Of a stretch of 64,000 bases of DNA, positions 43,661-54,638 are shown in pieces (the first letter of the stretch is position 1; every line of letters starts with the position of its first letter). This DNA is from Parasponia andersonii (taxonomy: Eukaryota; Streptophyta; Magnoliopsida; Rosales; Cannabaceae): the NCBI GenBank assembly GCA_002914805.1, contig JXTB01000251.1:161316-225315 (forward strand). The letters run 5' to 3'. A model generated the notes under the pieces. The model was given only the letters and a program-made list of their open reading frames with translations, had not been told where the DNA came from and made no database searches. A program made the translations under genes and the position numbers.

Positions 43661-45038
43661 TCAACTTGAAGCCGTCACCAACTGACTCAAATTCACGGGC
43701 TTAACTAGGCCTGTTCCTCCACCATAAAGGGTGAGAGCTACCAATTTGGAAGCATGTTCAGTTGGATGATACATGTCCCAAAATAAGTACTCGTCCCGAT
43801 TCAGACAAAGACTCGAGTTTAGAAAATGAGCGCATGGGACTTGTCCATGCAATGTTCCTCCTCCACAGCAGGCTGATTTTATGTCCTTGAACCCTAATTG
43901 GAGATTGACATTAGAATAATACATTAAGGACTAATTACTTTACTGGTTACTACCTTTTAGAAGCATATATCTATAGGGGTTATTATTGGCTGCTCCCCCC
44001 CCCAAAAAAAAATAGGAAAAAAAAAAAAGAATACGCAGAGGTCCATGCACATATGTACCTTTAAATGGTCATAATAGGTGGCTTGGAGGGTTTTCATGTA
44101 GACGTCCTTGGGTAATTTGCTGCTTTTAGATTGATTGTAGTCGAGTAAATCGTTACTTCCAACGCTTAAGAGGAATAAACACTTTGAAAGCATTGCAACA
44201 GTGGCTTCTGGACCCATCACCTCTGTTAAATTCCCCTCAACTATAGCAAATTGTTGAATCTGCTTTCCCAGTGAAACGACTTCTTTCTGCAATACATAAG
44301 ATTTTGGAAATGAAGCACGTACTAATTATAGAAGTTGTCCAACAAGCTTAGCTTCCCCTTGTTGACAAATTAATAAAGCGTGCTTTATGTTTTCAAATTT
44401 ATAATCAAATCAAAACTCATAAAATTTTATAATGAATCTCATATTTTGATCGACTTACGAATCTTAGTTGTCCTGTTTCGCTGAGTATGCCTGACCCTGC
44501 CGATGCAAAGTTCACGCCCTGGAGTATGTTCCTTCTAAAGGCCGACATATCGTTGACAAGAGAGAGAAAAGGTCGTGGACTCATCTTGTAACCCAACAAC
44601 TTCACTGTAATTTAATCGAATCATCATTACATGATTGATGATCACTCTTAATGTTTCTTTGATGATCAATTACAAAATGTAGTAAAAGTTTTGCATTAAT
44701 TTGCATGCATGAGCTTCCCTTTTCTACAATCATTATTAATTTTGAACAGAACTACATATGTATGGTATACCAATTTCGTCAGCGCTGTTAAAGCCATTGC
44801 TGAACCTTCCGGTTGGCAATGAATAAGGAAAATCAACCCCATTGGGAAGAAAATCGGCCCTCGCTGTACTACCCAATAAGTTATTGTTAGTCCCAACATC
44901 GAGAGTTGAGTCCGCAAATATGAAAACTGCAGGTACTTCTTACTCCGCGGCACATATCACTACGTACTGGCAAACCAAGCACAAAAAATAGTGAAGAAAC
45001 ACAAACGAAAGTACTGAAACAAAAATTTCCTTTCCCAT
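43661..45038 (-). pseudogene. GDSL esterase/lipase pseudogene
   Basis: Minus-strand exons resembling the intact neighbour are 45038-44771, 44604-44459, 44286-44059 and 43893-43661. The first exon starts MGKEIFVSVLSFVFLHYFL, a secretory signal, but codon 33 is TAA (44940-44942), followed in the same frame by EVPAVFIFADSTLDVGTNN. The nucleophile block reads FADST rather than FGDS(T/L). Block II (GVNFASAGSG), block III (GSNDLL) and the C-terminal WDMYHPTEH are present. The exon that should carry LGARK..GLGPIGC is absent: only about 165 bases separate exons 3 and 5. Nonsense codon plus lost exon means it very probably makes no enzyme. Splicing around the stop codon cannot be fully excluded. Confidence 0.85.
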
Positions 45039-46513
45039 CAAGATAAGAGTATAAGACCAAATGATCAATATGGCCTGGAAATTAATTAAGGTTCACGAGT
45101 ACTCCCCTGATTAGTTAGCTTACTGATTAGTTCAGTCTACTTTAGTCAATCATTTATACCAGAAGCCTCAAAATATGAATGAGCAGGCAATGTTAGCAAT
45201 GGGGTCGTTCTCTCGGATACAACCAGGGTCGTGGTCTTAGAAAACAAGGAACTTGATTTCTTTTTTTCTTCACTTCTGATTTGCACATTGTTTACAATAC
45301 TAAAAATGTTCATAATCTTTCTGCTTGGATTAGTCCAACAATACGTAACAATAGTCCAAGTATAAGCTAATTGTGAATTGTCATTTAGTAATTGCATGTA
45401 CATGATCGATTAGAACCTAGTTTAAGTTACCATCACCCAGTTGTTCATCATTTACGTCCTAGTATCTTTTTTCCCTTTGAGACTTGTCAGTATTCATTTG
45501 AACTTGAGCTGGTAAACGAATAGAAGCACTCGCAAAGTGAACCGAGAATTACAAATTTTAGGCTTAAATTGATTAGTAGACATAGAAAACCAGACAAGTA
45601 AGTTTATTGGCCTTAACGAATGGAGAAGTTATGTGGCAATACGTAAACAGAGTGATCATACTCGTTCTCTGTCTTAGTTACGAACGTTAATTAAATATTT
45701 GCACTTGTCCGTTTCAGCCAGCTATTTATCGACTTTGATGTTTTTCTGCCGTCTTTGAATATACACGAATTTTCTGAGGATCTCCTAATGTTCGTACTGA
45801 AAAAGATCGGCTAGCTATTGATGGCAAATATATATATATATATATATATATTTGAATAAGAGTAGGAGATTTGATTCCCTCAAAAAAATAAAATAAAATA
45901 AAACTGGGGTAGGAGATTTGAACCTTAATCCTCGGGGTCTGCTTACCAGTAAGTTAAATATACCGATATTAAAATTTGCATTAAGATTAACGTAAGATGT
46001 ATGTGGTTAAGCAAGATAAACTTACGTTAGTTTCCCGTGAGAATTCACAAAACAATAGTTGAAGTGTCTTTGTTATCTCTGTTCTGATCTGTCCTGTTTC
46101 ACGTATTGGTATTTATATGAAAAAACAAAAGGAGTCAGTAATTTAAATGCATTTTAACTACATCCGTAACATAAAGAAGAAATCAGGGGAAAAAAGATGG
46201 CAGTTTGACTTGTGAAAATTATATCGAATGTATAATTTACATGAGATTTTGCTATTACTTTTGGTCCATGTTCACATATCCATAGATGAGTATATGACAA
46301 ATACAAAATTGTTGTACAAAAACCAAATACAAAGAGAGTCATCAAATTGCGTACTAGCCTAAAAATAACAGAAGAAAAGTTGTCAAAATGATGAGCATAG
46401 AGCTCTTAAAGTCATTTCCTGCTTACTATACTAAGCGCCCTATGTAGGTACAAGGAGAGTTAAAGTACAAATGAGCCAAGGAATATTGGACAAAACCCCT
46501 AGCTAGCTTAAAC
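45039..46513. other. Spacer between the two GDSL genes
   Basis: Upstream DNA of the pseudogene and 3' region of the intact GDSL gene. It includes a (TA)n tract at 45828-45850 and a SINE-like fragment (listed). No gene is seen. Confidence 0.5.
45870..45965 (-). mobile_element. tRNA-type SINE fragment
   Basis: On the minus strand a B-box-like GGTTCAAATCT (plus 45914-45924) lies about 20-30 bases after an A-box-like TTAACTTACTGGTAAGC (plus 45941-45957). This layout resembles plant tRNA-derived SINEs. An A/T-rich tail follows. No target-site duplication was identified, so it may be a fragment. Confidence 0.45.
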
Positions 46514-48106
46514 TTAGAACTGAAGTTCAGCTAATTGACCAATATTCATGGGTGAAACATGCTGCGCGCCACCACCATAGAGAGCCATAGCTGCGAGCTT
46601 ATAAGCCGCCTCTGTGGGATGGAACTGGTCCCAGAAAAGCATGACACTTCGATCTTCGCACAGCTTCGAATCCGGTTTGCATGGTTGCTCTGCATTTAGC
46701 TTTCCTCCATTACCACAGCAAGCAGATTTGGTATCCTTAAAACCTAAAAATTAATTAATTGTAACATATGATCAGTTGGATTATTAGTGTTGACATCATA
46801 ATCAAGTACATATTATTCTTTAATCAAGTACATATTATTCTTTAATAATATCATCTTACTGAATGTAACAGGGTCCCTAATGAGAGCCAACGTCATATCA
46901 TATGACTTTGCAAGAGTATATTTCATGGATTGAACGCCTTCTGAGCTCAACTTTTGCAAGAGGGTTTCAAGTCCTAGGGTGTATCTCTTAGCAATTGCAT
47001 TCACAGCTTCGAAACACTCGTCCTCGTTTCCACTTCGAATACGTAGTATCGGGCAGCACCCAATTGGCCCAAGACCAACTACGCCGAGTCTTTTAGCTCC
47101 AAGCTTTAACAAATCCTAAGTACAAAAAAATGAAACAACAGAACAAAAATCCAAATGATCATTATGATCTTCAATCATAATTATGGTTTAATAAGTGGAG
47201 AGAAGAAAATTCTTACCCTTATATGGTTTTCGAAACTAGAGAGAAGATTGATGACGAAGTCTTCCTCTTGGGAGCGAGTTTGGTTGTAAAGAAAATATTC
47301 GAAGATGTCATTGCTACCTACGCTGATGAGGAAGAGAGACTTGGAGAGTCTATCCTCCGCAGCAGGACTACCTAGTACTTTCGAGTAAGCTTTGCGAACT
47401 GCATCGAATTGTCGGACTTGTTCCCCGAACGAGATTACCCTTTTCTGTTACACAATTAATCTTTTCGACATTAATTAAGTCCCATTTGTATCTATAAACG
47501 TAATATAAAGTTTTCAAGCACTAAAGTTATGAACAGTAATTTAAAAAAAAAAAAAAAAGAACACAGTACTACTAACTGAGAAGAAGCTGCTTAATTACGT
47601 AAGGTCTTTTCCCGGTAAGTTCGAGAAGGCCTGACCCTGCTGAGGCGAAGTTGGCTCCATTCAGGACGTTCCTCATGAAATTATTCCTATCGTCTCTGAG
47701 AAAATACAGAAAAGGTGGTGGACTCTCCTTGAAACCAAGATATTGAGCTACAAATTACGTATAAAAAAGACTTTGGTTAATATTAACAATGAATAGATGA
47801 AATTAAAATTATGTCATGACAATATAAACGAAATACTATGCAGTACTTACCAAGGAAATCAACAGAGTTATAACCATTGCTGAACCTGCCAGTTGGTTTA
47901 GAGTCAGGAAAATCGATGCCATGGTGAGGAAAATTGGCTTTGGAACCACAGCGGCGCAAGTAATTGTTAGTGCCAACATCTGCCGTTGAGTCCCCGAACA
48001 CGTATATTGCCGGCACCGCTGGCCCTGAGGACGCACTCAACTTTCCAACCCTGATCAACCAGACACCAAATAATGTCATCCATGCCCATCTCTCGCCTGG
48101 TCCCAT
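46514..48106 (-). CDS. GDSL esterase/lipase (intact)
   Basis: Five exons, the standard number for the plant family: 48106-47851, 47747-47599, 47444-47217, 47115-46860 and 46743-46514, total 1119 nt, 372 residues. The N-terminus MGPGERWAWMTLFGVWLIRV is a plausible but short secretory signal. Conserved blocks: AIYVFGDSTADVGTNN (nucleophile Ser), GANFASAGSG, SVGSNDIFEY (oxyanion Asn), LGAKRLGVVGLGPIGCCP, and WDQFHPTEAA carrying the catalytic Asp and His. Members are secreted SGNH hydrolases acting on ester substrates such as lipids, cutin monomers or acylated sugars; the substrate here is unknown. A TATA-like box lies near 48277-48285, about 170 bases upstream. It is a tandem relative of the pseudogene at 43.7-45.0 kb. 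Confidence 0.94.
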
Positions 48107-48971
48107 ATTTATTATTTTAATCTACTTATTATACCTTAGACTATATTTTAGGACTAGTTGTTAATGAATCTCATATATTAATCTTTGGCTTTTGACTAAT
48201 TTCAGGACATGAAATTAACGGAACAGAGCTAAATTTTTTCCTCTAAATAATCTAATATGATGTCTGTTGAAATCCCCTATATAGGGTGATTTAAAAGGAT
48301 TGTGTTTCCTATGAAATAGAGACACAATCCTAATAAATTAGTGGTTAAGATTCATACAAAGGTAATAATAGTAAAAGTACTGGAGCAACGCTAGACAATG
48401 CGTACAAAACATGAGTTGTTGCAACCCAATCGCGTGCCCATAAATATTATTGGTAACTTAATAATTTAACGCTAAATTGATCTTATTTGTGTTAACACAA
48501 ACTTTTTTCTTTTCTTTTTCTTTTTTCTTTTTTTTTTTTTTTTTTTTTGTTTAACGGTACTTAAATAACACACATTCCTCTCCGAAGCTGAAATGATGCT
48601 CCTCCTCAAAACAAGTTTCGTTGACTGTCGGTTTGGGTGGTAGAAAGATCTGAATTAAGTTGAAAGTTTGACTCAATTAATTAGATGGATGATGAGTTGG
48701 TTAATTTGACTTTGGATCGTGATCAAAGAAAAAGGTGGATATTTGTCATGAACTCTTAAGTTTGTCACTAGATAATTACTTATTATGTTGCTTTTCACAC
48801 CACCGCGTAGATGCATTTTCGCTCCAAGTTTCAGGCTTAGTGAATAACTTTTTAATAAGAGTATACTCAGTTCATGTACATGATTTAGTATCTAACTTAC
48901 TACATAAAAGATTGAAATATGAAGTAATAATACATATTGGAATTAATGATAATTCTAATTATGAGTAATAT

Positions 48972-49190
48972 GACCAACCAAATAATGGGGGATATGAAAC
49001 TCAGAAAAGAATGACAACTCTTATCAATAATACCATATATGACCAACCAAAAAATGGAATGAAGCTTATAAAAAGAATGACAACTCTTAACTCTTATGAA
49101 TAACAACATATATAAGCAACCAAAACATGCGATGAAACTTATAAAAATAAAAAAATAAAAAATCATGCGATGAACCTTAGAAAAGGATGA
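48972..49190. repeat. Degenerate tandem repeat, three units of about 70 bp
   Basis: Units begin gaccaacca at 48972 and 49041 and agcaacca at about 49115. Each contains an atg(a/g)aac/gct-tata-aaa word and aatgacaactctta (degraded in the third). There is no coding potential. Confidence 0.6.
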
Positions 49191-49612
49191 TATTACAATC
49201 TTAATTGACAACGACCAATCCAACCAAATAATATAAACAACGAAAATGTGTAGCGTTTTTTTTTTTTTTTTTTTTTTCTTTCCCATGACAATTCACTTGT
49301 TTAATAATTTTAGCTGTTTAAGATCGAGATAAGTAAAGTAATAATAATTGGTTGAGGCCCTTGACGAAAATATCATTGGGCCAGTGGGGTTACGTAGAGA
49401 GAAGGAGGGTCCAGTGGTCCACAATCAGTGGTGGTTGACCGGTTGTTGTTTAGATCGACGGCTGTTAAGTGTTTAATCTTTCAGCCACCGATCCGATCTA
49501 TCATCCTGTCCCTTCATTTTGTTTTTTTGTTTTTTTTTTTTTCAGAGAAAGAATTCCCCTTCCCTTCATTAACAATTAAAAAAATAAAAAAAATAAAATA
49601 AAAAGGAGGAGA

Positions 49613-49640
49613 GTCGGAGTCGGAGTCGGAGTCGGAGTCG
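49613..49640. repeat. Hexanucleotide repeat (GAGTCG)n
   Basis: Four to five units of gagtcg upstream of the PAT10-like gene, a simple-sequence repeat. Confidence 0.8.
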
Positions 49641-49810
49641 AGTAGTAGGGTGGGTAGGGCGAGTGTTTTGGATGAGTTGAGAAGAAGATTGAACATTAGG
49701 GTGCCAAAGAAAGTTAAAATTAAAAATAAATCAAATCCAGTCGTCGAGTTTAGAAGTATATGAGTTGAAAAAGAAGGATTTCTCTTAAAGAATGGGTCAT
49801 CANAACTGAA

Positions 49811-52800
49811 ATGACGATCCTAAACATATGCTGCCGACCCTCAAGAGAATTGTATGATCTCTCAATGGACCGCTGCTCCCGTTGTTTTCCCTGCCTTGCC
49901 GATCCCGGTACACGCCACTCCCGTTGTTTTTTTTTTTTTTTTTTTTTATTTTTTTAATAATTTCTTTCCTGTTTGGCCGCTGGCTGAGAATGAATTTAAT
50001 AAATTAATAAAAGTAAAATTTGAGATATTGTTGGTTTGTTGCACATACAGCTCGAAGATCTGCTCTGGGTTTGAAAGTAGCGTTAGTGGTGGTTCATCTG
50101 ATATACGCGGCTATTCTTTTTCTGTTTGATGCAGATTTCATTCAAAAAACTAAGACACAACCATGGTATATCTATATCTATACCTATATCTATATATATA
50201 TATATGTTCCTTTCTTCTCTCTAACATTAAAATTAAAATTAAAATTAAAATTAAAATTAAAATTATGTGTGTTTCATTCCATGACATTTGCAGGTACACT
50301 TGTGCATACTTGTTGCTCTTTGTTGCCACATTGGTCCAATACTTCATTACCTCCAGCTCATCACCGGGGTAATTCTAGATCCTTACTATGCATGCTGCTT
50401 CGTATTCGTTGACTTTGTTTGTTGTCTTTGAACACGTGATGTTATTTTCCTGATATGGTGCTGTTTATTGCTTAGCTATGTCTTTGATGCAATAAGGGCT
50501 GTCAATGAGTTGAATACAATTTATAGGAGAGAACCAGTTGGATCGAAGTAAGTATGGTCTGTTCTGTTGTCTCTACAACATTTCACTTTTGTGACTGAGT
50601 GGGGAGCATGTTTGCTGCCATTTTTCATATTCTGAATCTTTATCATTTTTTTAACAAAAGACAGAAACAAAGACAGCCTGCTTCGACCAAATATGCAAGT
50701 GTGGTTCTCACTGTAGACTCGACTCAGCCGGCTCTTTCCGGAAGTAATTCAACATATTGGTCGAAGCTTGTTACGGACTTGCAACCACCTGGAACCCCCG
50801 TTCGGTAGGTAAACCATTTTACCGAGTTGTTGTAAGGGTTTGTTTTTGTGTAATATTTTCCATTTGTTGCTCTTGGCTTATTGCTACGTGCTTACCTGAA
50901 TTGCTGGTAAGCTGCTAGATTTTAAATGATGGAGAATTTCTTTGTAAGGGGTTCACAAAATCCGAACATTTGGCATCTTAGACGTGCTATGATTCTAGTT
51001 GTTTGTCCTCTATACATGTGTTTACTTATGGAACTGTAGGCAATGATGCCAAGGTACAAATATAAAAATTGATGCTGTCCCTATGGTTCTAGTTTCCCAT
51101 ACATATTCCTTAGCTCTCGTTTTAAAATTGTAATGAATCCCGATACCATGCTTTCTTTCGCTAATTTTTACCTCCGAATTTGTATGTTGTATGATACTAA
51201 CGAAATTTATTCAGAGTTTGCTTTCACTTCTCTTCTTTCAAGTTCAAAGGAACAAAATGGAAAAGTTTATTTCTACTGTAATATTTCTAAACCTTAATCT
51301 TTTAAACAAAAAGTGACATACTGAGTAGTTCTTTTTGATTCTTGCAGAGCCTTTACTTGCTCCTACTGTAATGTTGAACAGGTTAGTTACATTTTATCTT
51401 CAGTTTCTTATGATAAACCTTGTTACATGATTCTCCCCAATCTTTGTTATCTGTGCTTAATTTACAATATCTTCAGAAGTTAAAACTATATTTTAGCTTT
51501 CCTGTTTTTTATAGCTAATAAGTTCACCATTTCATTACATGAGGATATTACTAATCGTTTTTTGATTTAAGAACCTAGTATTCTTTCTGTTGTTAATAAT
51601 ATCAACATTTGGCTGCCTTACTACTACTACTAAAACATACTTTGTGGTTTAAACTGAACATATATGTATAATTTTTTTGTTTCTCTGATGATTTGTAATT
51701 TTGAGGATTATAATTCTTGTTACGTTTAATATGCAGCCTCCACGAGCGAAGCATTGTCAAGATTGTGATAAATGCGTCCTTCAGTTTGATCATCATTGTG
51801 TTTGGCTTGGAACGTGCATAGGCCAGGGTAATCATTGTAAATTTTGGTGAGTATTAAGGTCATGCCTTACATGTTCCATCAGTGCATTTTTCCTTCCCAT
51901 ATTGAGATATGTGAGTATCATAGTTTATTTTGCTATTTGAACACTGCATTCTTGAAGTTGATGTCAGCCTGAGGCAGGCAAGATTCTGTAAAATTTATTG
52001 TAAAATGTACTGAGATATGTTGCGAATGGTAGGCAGACCAGAAAGTTGCATCCGTTAGTTTTCTGAAAAATGTTTTCATTCTTTCTATCTTAAGTTTCTT
52101 TTTATCCTTTAAAGGTAGTATATAATCTGTGATAATTCAGTTCATTGTTGTTTGCCCAAAAAAGAACAAGAACCTCAATTCAATGTTGTTCCAGAAAATA
52201 AAACAAAGTACAAAACTCAATTCGTTGCTAAGAAAACCCCCTCAAATATCATCGTGGAATTACCATAGTCTTGGCTTTTGTTAGATTTGATGAATGAGCT
52301 GTTTAATAATTGCAAGTCCTAGTTGAATTACTATAGTGGAATTACTATGGTTGTGGCTGGTGTGAGATACATTGCAAGACCTAGTTGAATTGCGTGTGTT
52401 TTCTTCTGGGCAAGGCCCTATAGCTCAATATATTAGTAAGATGTTTCATTTAAATCAAAAAGTTTCTAATTCTAATTTCGTAGTCATGTATTGAAATTAA
52501 GGACCTAATTATGAATCTTCTTCGATTGATTGCAAAAAATATCTTAGGTGGTACCTTCTTGAAGAAACAGCTTTGTGCCTCTGGACCGGATTTCTTTACA
52601 TCACTTACCTGAAGGCTCATATAGCAAGGACTTGGTATGGTATCTTTCTGACATCCTTGTTCATGAGAATTTTTTCAAACGCAGTTGAAGTTCCACTTTG
52701 TCATTGTGAAGGCGCTTCACTAAACCAAGATCCTCAACAAAAATTTATGAATTGGAAAAGCACCAAAGCATTGTAATATGATGGTGCTTGGGTTTTTCTT

Positions 52801-53781
52801 TTTCTGATTATTGTTATTATTATTATTATTACTTTTATCTTCTTTCTTTTTTTTGAAGAGCTAATTTTTCCAGTGTAATGTGATGTTTTTGTCAGGTGGA
52901 AGGTTGGAATTGTGATATTGCTGTTGATTATTTTATCCATTTCCTTGATCTTTCTGATCCTCCTCTTAATCTTCCATAGGTAAAGTTTTTTACGCTAAGA
53001 AAATTTTATTTTAGCATAAGATTTCTTAAATATGCGACCTTACAATTCTTTTCCTTACCCCATTATTGTAACGTCAACCGGGTAAATTATTTACCCTTTA
53101 AGTCTTTCTCAATCTGCTACTTGGAGCTAGCTCAAAAGGTTACGTGGGTCAGTGATCCGGGGTTCAAGTCTCCTGAATGTATGTTATCATAAAAAGAAGT
53201 CTCTCTCAATCATTGCAGGGTGAAATTATCTAATACTCAGTTACGGCTAACCAACAGAGGGTCTTTGTTATAGAACCAGTTGGTTTGTCTGCTTGCTTAC
53301 TAGCCTTAACCTTGTTGGAAAGACTGCATAAAAGAAAATGTATTTATAACTGAAGTTTTGAATCATTTCTTGCTGCAGCTATCTTATTATGACCAATCAG
53401 ACTACGTTTGAACTTGTAAGACGTAGACGCATCCACTATCTAAGGTTGGTAAATTCCTTGTGCTATATTAATACGAACATCTTGGACTTGGAAATACTGC
53501 TAAATATTGGGTTGGGAACTTTTCTGGGGAATGAATGATGATCCTTGAAACAACTGCTTACCGTGGTTCAACTCTTGAATGATGTTCACTTTGTGTTGAT
53601 CCACAGGGGAGTTGCTGAAAGAGTGCATCCATTCAGCGAAGGAGTATGTAGAAATATCTTTAATTTCTGCTGTGCACGAACCAGTGGATACAGATTGGAA
53701 CCAGTACCTACAGCTGAAGAACTCGAGGAAAAATCAAGACCTTACACTTGTTTGGATTGTGTAACGTGTCGTTGTTGCTAA
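49811..53781 (+). CDS. PAT10: DHHC-type protein S-acyltransferase, PAT10-like
   Basis: Eleven exons: 49811-49907, 50051-50165, 50294-50368, 50476-50547, 50661-50804, 51348-51381, 51737-51846, 52548-52634, 52896-52979, 53379-53444 and 53607-53781, total 1059 nt, 352 residues. ATG 49811 opens [11 protein letters not shown] in frame with the Cys-rich [14 protein letters not shown] 49862 downstream is an alternative. Membrane segments lie near 42-60 and 72-90. The cysteine-rich domain (about 171-213, [18 protein letters not shown]) ends in DHHC (197-200). Two further membrane segments lie near 217-240 and 247-270, followed by NQTTFEL (the TTxE motif). The C-terminus [15 protein letters not shown] matches the PAT10 type. 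Arabidopsis PAT10 palmitoylates CBL calcium sensors at Golgi and tonoplast and affects growth and salt tolerance. The catalytic set is complete. Confidence 0.93.
53126..53195 (+). mobile_element. SINE-like tRNA-derived fragment in PAT10-like intron
   Basis: An A-box-like tagctcaaaagg at 53128-53139 and a B-box-like ggttcaagtctcc at 53161-53173 are spaced as in tRNA-derived SINEs. The surrounding tRNA arms do not fold, so it is not a tRNA gene. No clear target-site duplication or A tail was found. Confidence 0.4.
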
Positions 53782-54638
53782 TATTCTATGCAAAACATCC
53801 ACTATTTTCTCCCCAAAGAAACTGATCAGAAACATCATCGGGAAGCGTATACTTGTCCATTGGTATTAGAGGAGTTTAAGTTGGAGCTGATTGTGATTGA
53901 TAGGCATTTAGCTAGGTTGTTTTGTGGTAGAGTTGGTAAGTCACAATGTGAGTTTTGCCGATTGAGCGAACTATTAAGGATCGTGTTTTCCTCTTGATAT
54001 ACCAAGGCTCTTATCTAAACTCCCCATGACTAGATACATGTGTCAATTAATTCTGCATGAGACTCAGTATTCATGTGGAATTCTACTACATTGTGTGCCA
54101 TTTGCGTATCAAATTTAAGATTTAAGATTCAAAAGGAGCCAAGGTAGAATGTTCAATTCGACTCTGGTTGAGCACTTGGTCAAGCACCGTGCTCATTAAA
54201 GGCGGAATAGATCCAACTTGAGCTGCCATTTCGGACTGAAACTGCGCTGATATATCTAGAAGTGCGCTTTCACAGTTCAGAGAGGTACATAAACTGTCTG
54301 CGAGTTGGAAAACTCTGGCTTAAAAATGACACAGGGAAAAGAGATTTTGTTTAGAAATAACGTGAACAAGTCAAATTAAGACTGATGATTCATATTGTAC
54401 TAAAATTTTACCATGCTATTTATTACATTAGCAACCCAAAATCAATGGTAAAAATGAAAAAAGAAAAAAGAAATGGAGGAAAACTTTATACGAAGGTCGT
54501 GTTACCCTTCCCTTTGAAAATCAGCAACAACCGACAACCGAAACTTCACAAATAGGCATATTATACATAACTTTCCTACATTTGTTTCTTTTCTAAGGCA
54601 ATGATATGATATTAAATATGGTTCCATCATACAATGTA
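53782..54638. other. Shared 3' region of PAT10-like and LHT8-like genes
   Basis: The two genes converge here and their 3' UTRs must lie in this stretch. A 69-codon ORF at 53788 begins right after the PAT10 stop codon but has no known motif. No repeat is seen. Confidence 0.55.

Larger units (their letters stand above)
48107..49810. other. Spacer between divergent GDSL and PAT10-like genes
   Basis: It contains the promoters of both genes, a triple degenerate repeat (listed), long T runs at 48532-48548 and 49257-49277, and a (GAGTCG)n repeat at 49613-49640. The single N at 49803 lies eight bases before the PAT10-like ATG. Confidence 0.5.

Noticed and set aside
49854-50129. 91-codon ORF with a poly-Phe run
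   Set aside because: It reads through intron 1 of the PAT10-like gene in another frame; the spliced frame from ATG 49811 carries the family sequence.
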